Source: an uncultured Clostridia bacterium
GTDB taxonomy: Bacteria > Bacillota > Clostridia > Christensenellales > Pumilibacteraceae
Length of the DNA: 6,787 bases
Reading direction: 5' to 3'
Assembly (NCBI GenBank): GCA_934277845.1
Contig: CAKQVV010000085.1
Coordinates: 1 to 6,787 of the forward strand
The translations under genes were made by a program, and so were the position numbers. The notes under the pieces are model-generated. The model ran no database searches, had not been told where the DNA came from, and worked only from the letters and a program-made list of their open reading frames with translations. This document shows positions 6,293-6,787 of this stretch, one piece after another; position 1 is the stretch's first letter, and every line of letters starts with the position of its first letter.

Positions 6293-6672
6293 TGTTCGTC
6301 CTTCTTCGTAAATATCGATACAACGTCCGGAATCAGAGATAACAGTTTGTCGTAAAGACTTTTGTCGTCCACTCCGACCAGTTTTACGCATTTACCGTCG
6401 CTTACGAGAAAACCGACGGGTGAAACCGATACCCCCGCGCCGCTTCCGCCGGCAAACGGATACTCGGAGTAATTCATGCGCGACAAGTCCGAATATTCGC
6501 CACCGCCGGTTAAAAATCCCATAGTCACTCGGCTAACCGGAATAATACTGGTACCGTCGACCGTAATCACAGGTCTGCCGATTACTGTATCCGCACTGAT
6601 GAGCCCTTTCATTTTTACGAAAGCGTTGTCCATTACTCTTTCGATCGGGTGTTCGTTATGCTCTATTATCAT
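6289..6672 (-). CDS. ytfJ: GerW family sporulation protein (YtfJ)
   Basis: This family is made in the forespore of Bacillus, where GerW (YtfJ) is required for normal germination with certain germinants; its molecular action is not clear to me. The 127 residues begin HPIERVMDN (8-16) and show IGRPVITVDGTSIIPVS (31-47), a Gly-rich GFLTGGGEY (52-60), PFAGGSGAGVSVSPVGFLV (72-90) and the C-terminal LLSLIPDVV (110-118), all family features. There is no signal peptide or membrane span. It is slightly shorter than Bacillus YtfJ (about 150). The ATG at 6672 has a near-ideal GGGAGGAG ribosome site 5 bases upstream. A frame extended to a TTG at 6756 would begin inside the promoter region and was rejected. 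The stop overlaps the carboxypeptidase start by four bases (ATGA). A sigma-F/sigma-G-like promoter lies upstream. Confidence 0.93.
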   Translation of the reverse strand: MIIEHNEHPIERVMDNAFVKMKGLISADTVIGRPVITVDGTSIIPVSRVTMGFLTGGGEYSDLSRMNYSEYPFAGGSGAGVSVSPVGFLVSDGKCVKLVGVDDKSLYDKLLSLIPDVVSIFTKKDEQ

Positions 6673-6677
6673 ATAAT

Positions 6678-6685
6678 CTCCTCCC
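6678..6685 (-). promoter_or_regulatory. Strong ribosome binding site of ytfJ
   Basis: GGGAGGAG on the minus strand, 5 bases before the ATG at 6672, decides this start against a 28-residue upstream extension beginning with TTG at 6756. Confidence 0.85.
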
Positions 6686-6744
6686 GAATTTCCTACGTTT
6701 TTCTTGTTTTTTACTTCCGAATACGTAAAGGAAACAGCCGAATA

Positions 6745-6774
6745 TAATATCTGCAACGGAAACGTTAATTATAC
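6745..6774 (-). promoter_or_regulatory. Candidate forespore (sigma-F/sigma-G) promoter of ytfJ
   Basis: On the minus strand GTATA (6770-6774), a 15-base spacer and GCAGATATTA (6745-6754) follow the Bacillus sigma-F pattern GYWTA-N15-GGnnAnAHTR, with one mismatch at the second G. Read as sigma-G (GHATR-N18-CATnHTA) it also has one mismatch. Transcription would start about 65 bases before the ytfJ ATG. The TATAAT that overlaps the -35 element (6768-6773) could instead be a sigma-A -10 box, but its -35 box would fall at the very edge or outside the window. Confidence 0.45.
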
Positions 6775-6787
6775 CGCTTGTTCTCGC

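Noticed and set aside
5777..6355. Plus-strand open frame of 192 residues opposite the carboxypeptidase gene
   Set aside because: Antisense to a gene with all three active-site motifs; no family features and no ribosome binding site were seen.
6293..6391. Longer carboxypeptidase start at the ATG at 6391
   Set aside because: It overlaps ytfJ by about 100 bases and puts a basic, charged stretch before the signal peptide; the ATG at 6292 has an ATGA overlap and an AAGGA site.

Overview
Every gene in this window lies on the minus strand, so transcription runs from right to left. The set points to a spore-forming or spore-ancestral anaerobic Firmicute of the class Clostridia. The reasons are a GerW/YtfJ-type sporulation gene coupled to a D-alanyl-D-alanine carboxypeptidase, strong AGGAG-type ribosome binding sites, ATG starts throughout, and a decarboxylase/transcarboxylase sodium pump operon typical of fermenting anaerobes. 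The genus cannot be told from this window.

Right block (about 5112-6787): ytfJ/gerW, then a peptidase S11 D-Ala-D-Ala carboxypeptidase joined to it by an ATGA overlap, then an RluB-type 23S rRNA pseudouridine synthase 26 bases later. Upstream of ytfJ is a sequence that fits a forespore sigma-F/sigma-G promoter. In many Clostridia spmA and spmB lie between the carboxypeptidase and the pseudouridine synthase; here they are absent. The block ends at a hairpin terminator (4351-4385).

Middle (4150-4397): a gene-free regulatory stretch. It holds the rluB terminator, a sigma-A promoter with a perfect TATAAT, and three short inverted repeats around the promoter and in the leader of the next operon.

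Left block (1-4149): a five-gene operon that runs off the left end. In order it encodes a short, divergent acyl-CoA carboxyltransferase (MmdA/12S-like), an OadG/MmdD-like small membrane subunit, a stand-alone biotin carrier protein, the OadB sodium-translocating beta subunit with all its known ion-site residues, and the start of an OadA/5S-type (oxaloacetate/pyruvate) carboxyltransferase. The biotin carrier would shuttle carboxyl groups between up to three stations: the acyl-CoA carboxyltransferase, the oxo-acid carboxyltransferase, and the membrane pump that decarboxylates carboxybiotin and exports Na+. The set therefore resembles a propionibacterial transcarboxylase merged with a sodium-pumping decarboxylase. 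The most unusual part is the MmdA-like subunit, in which both canonical Gly-Gly-Ala oxyanion-hole motifs have become Gly-Leu-X.
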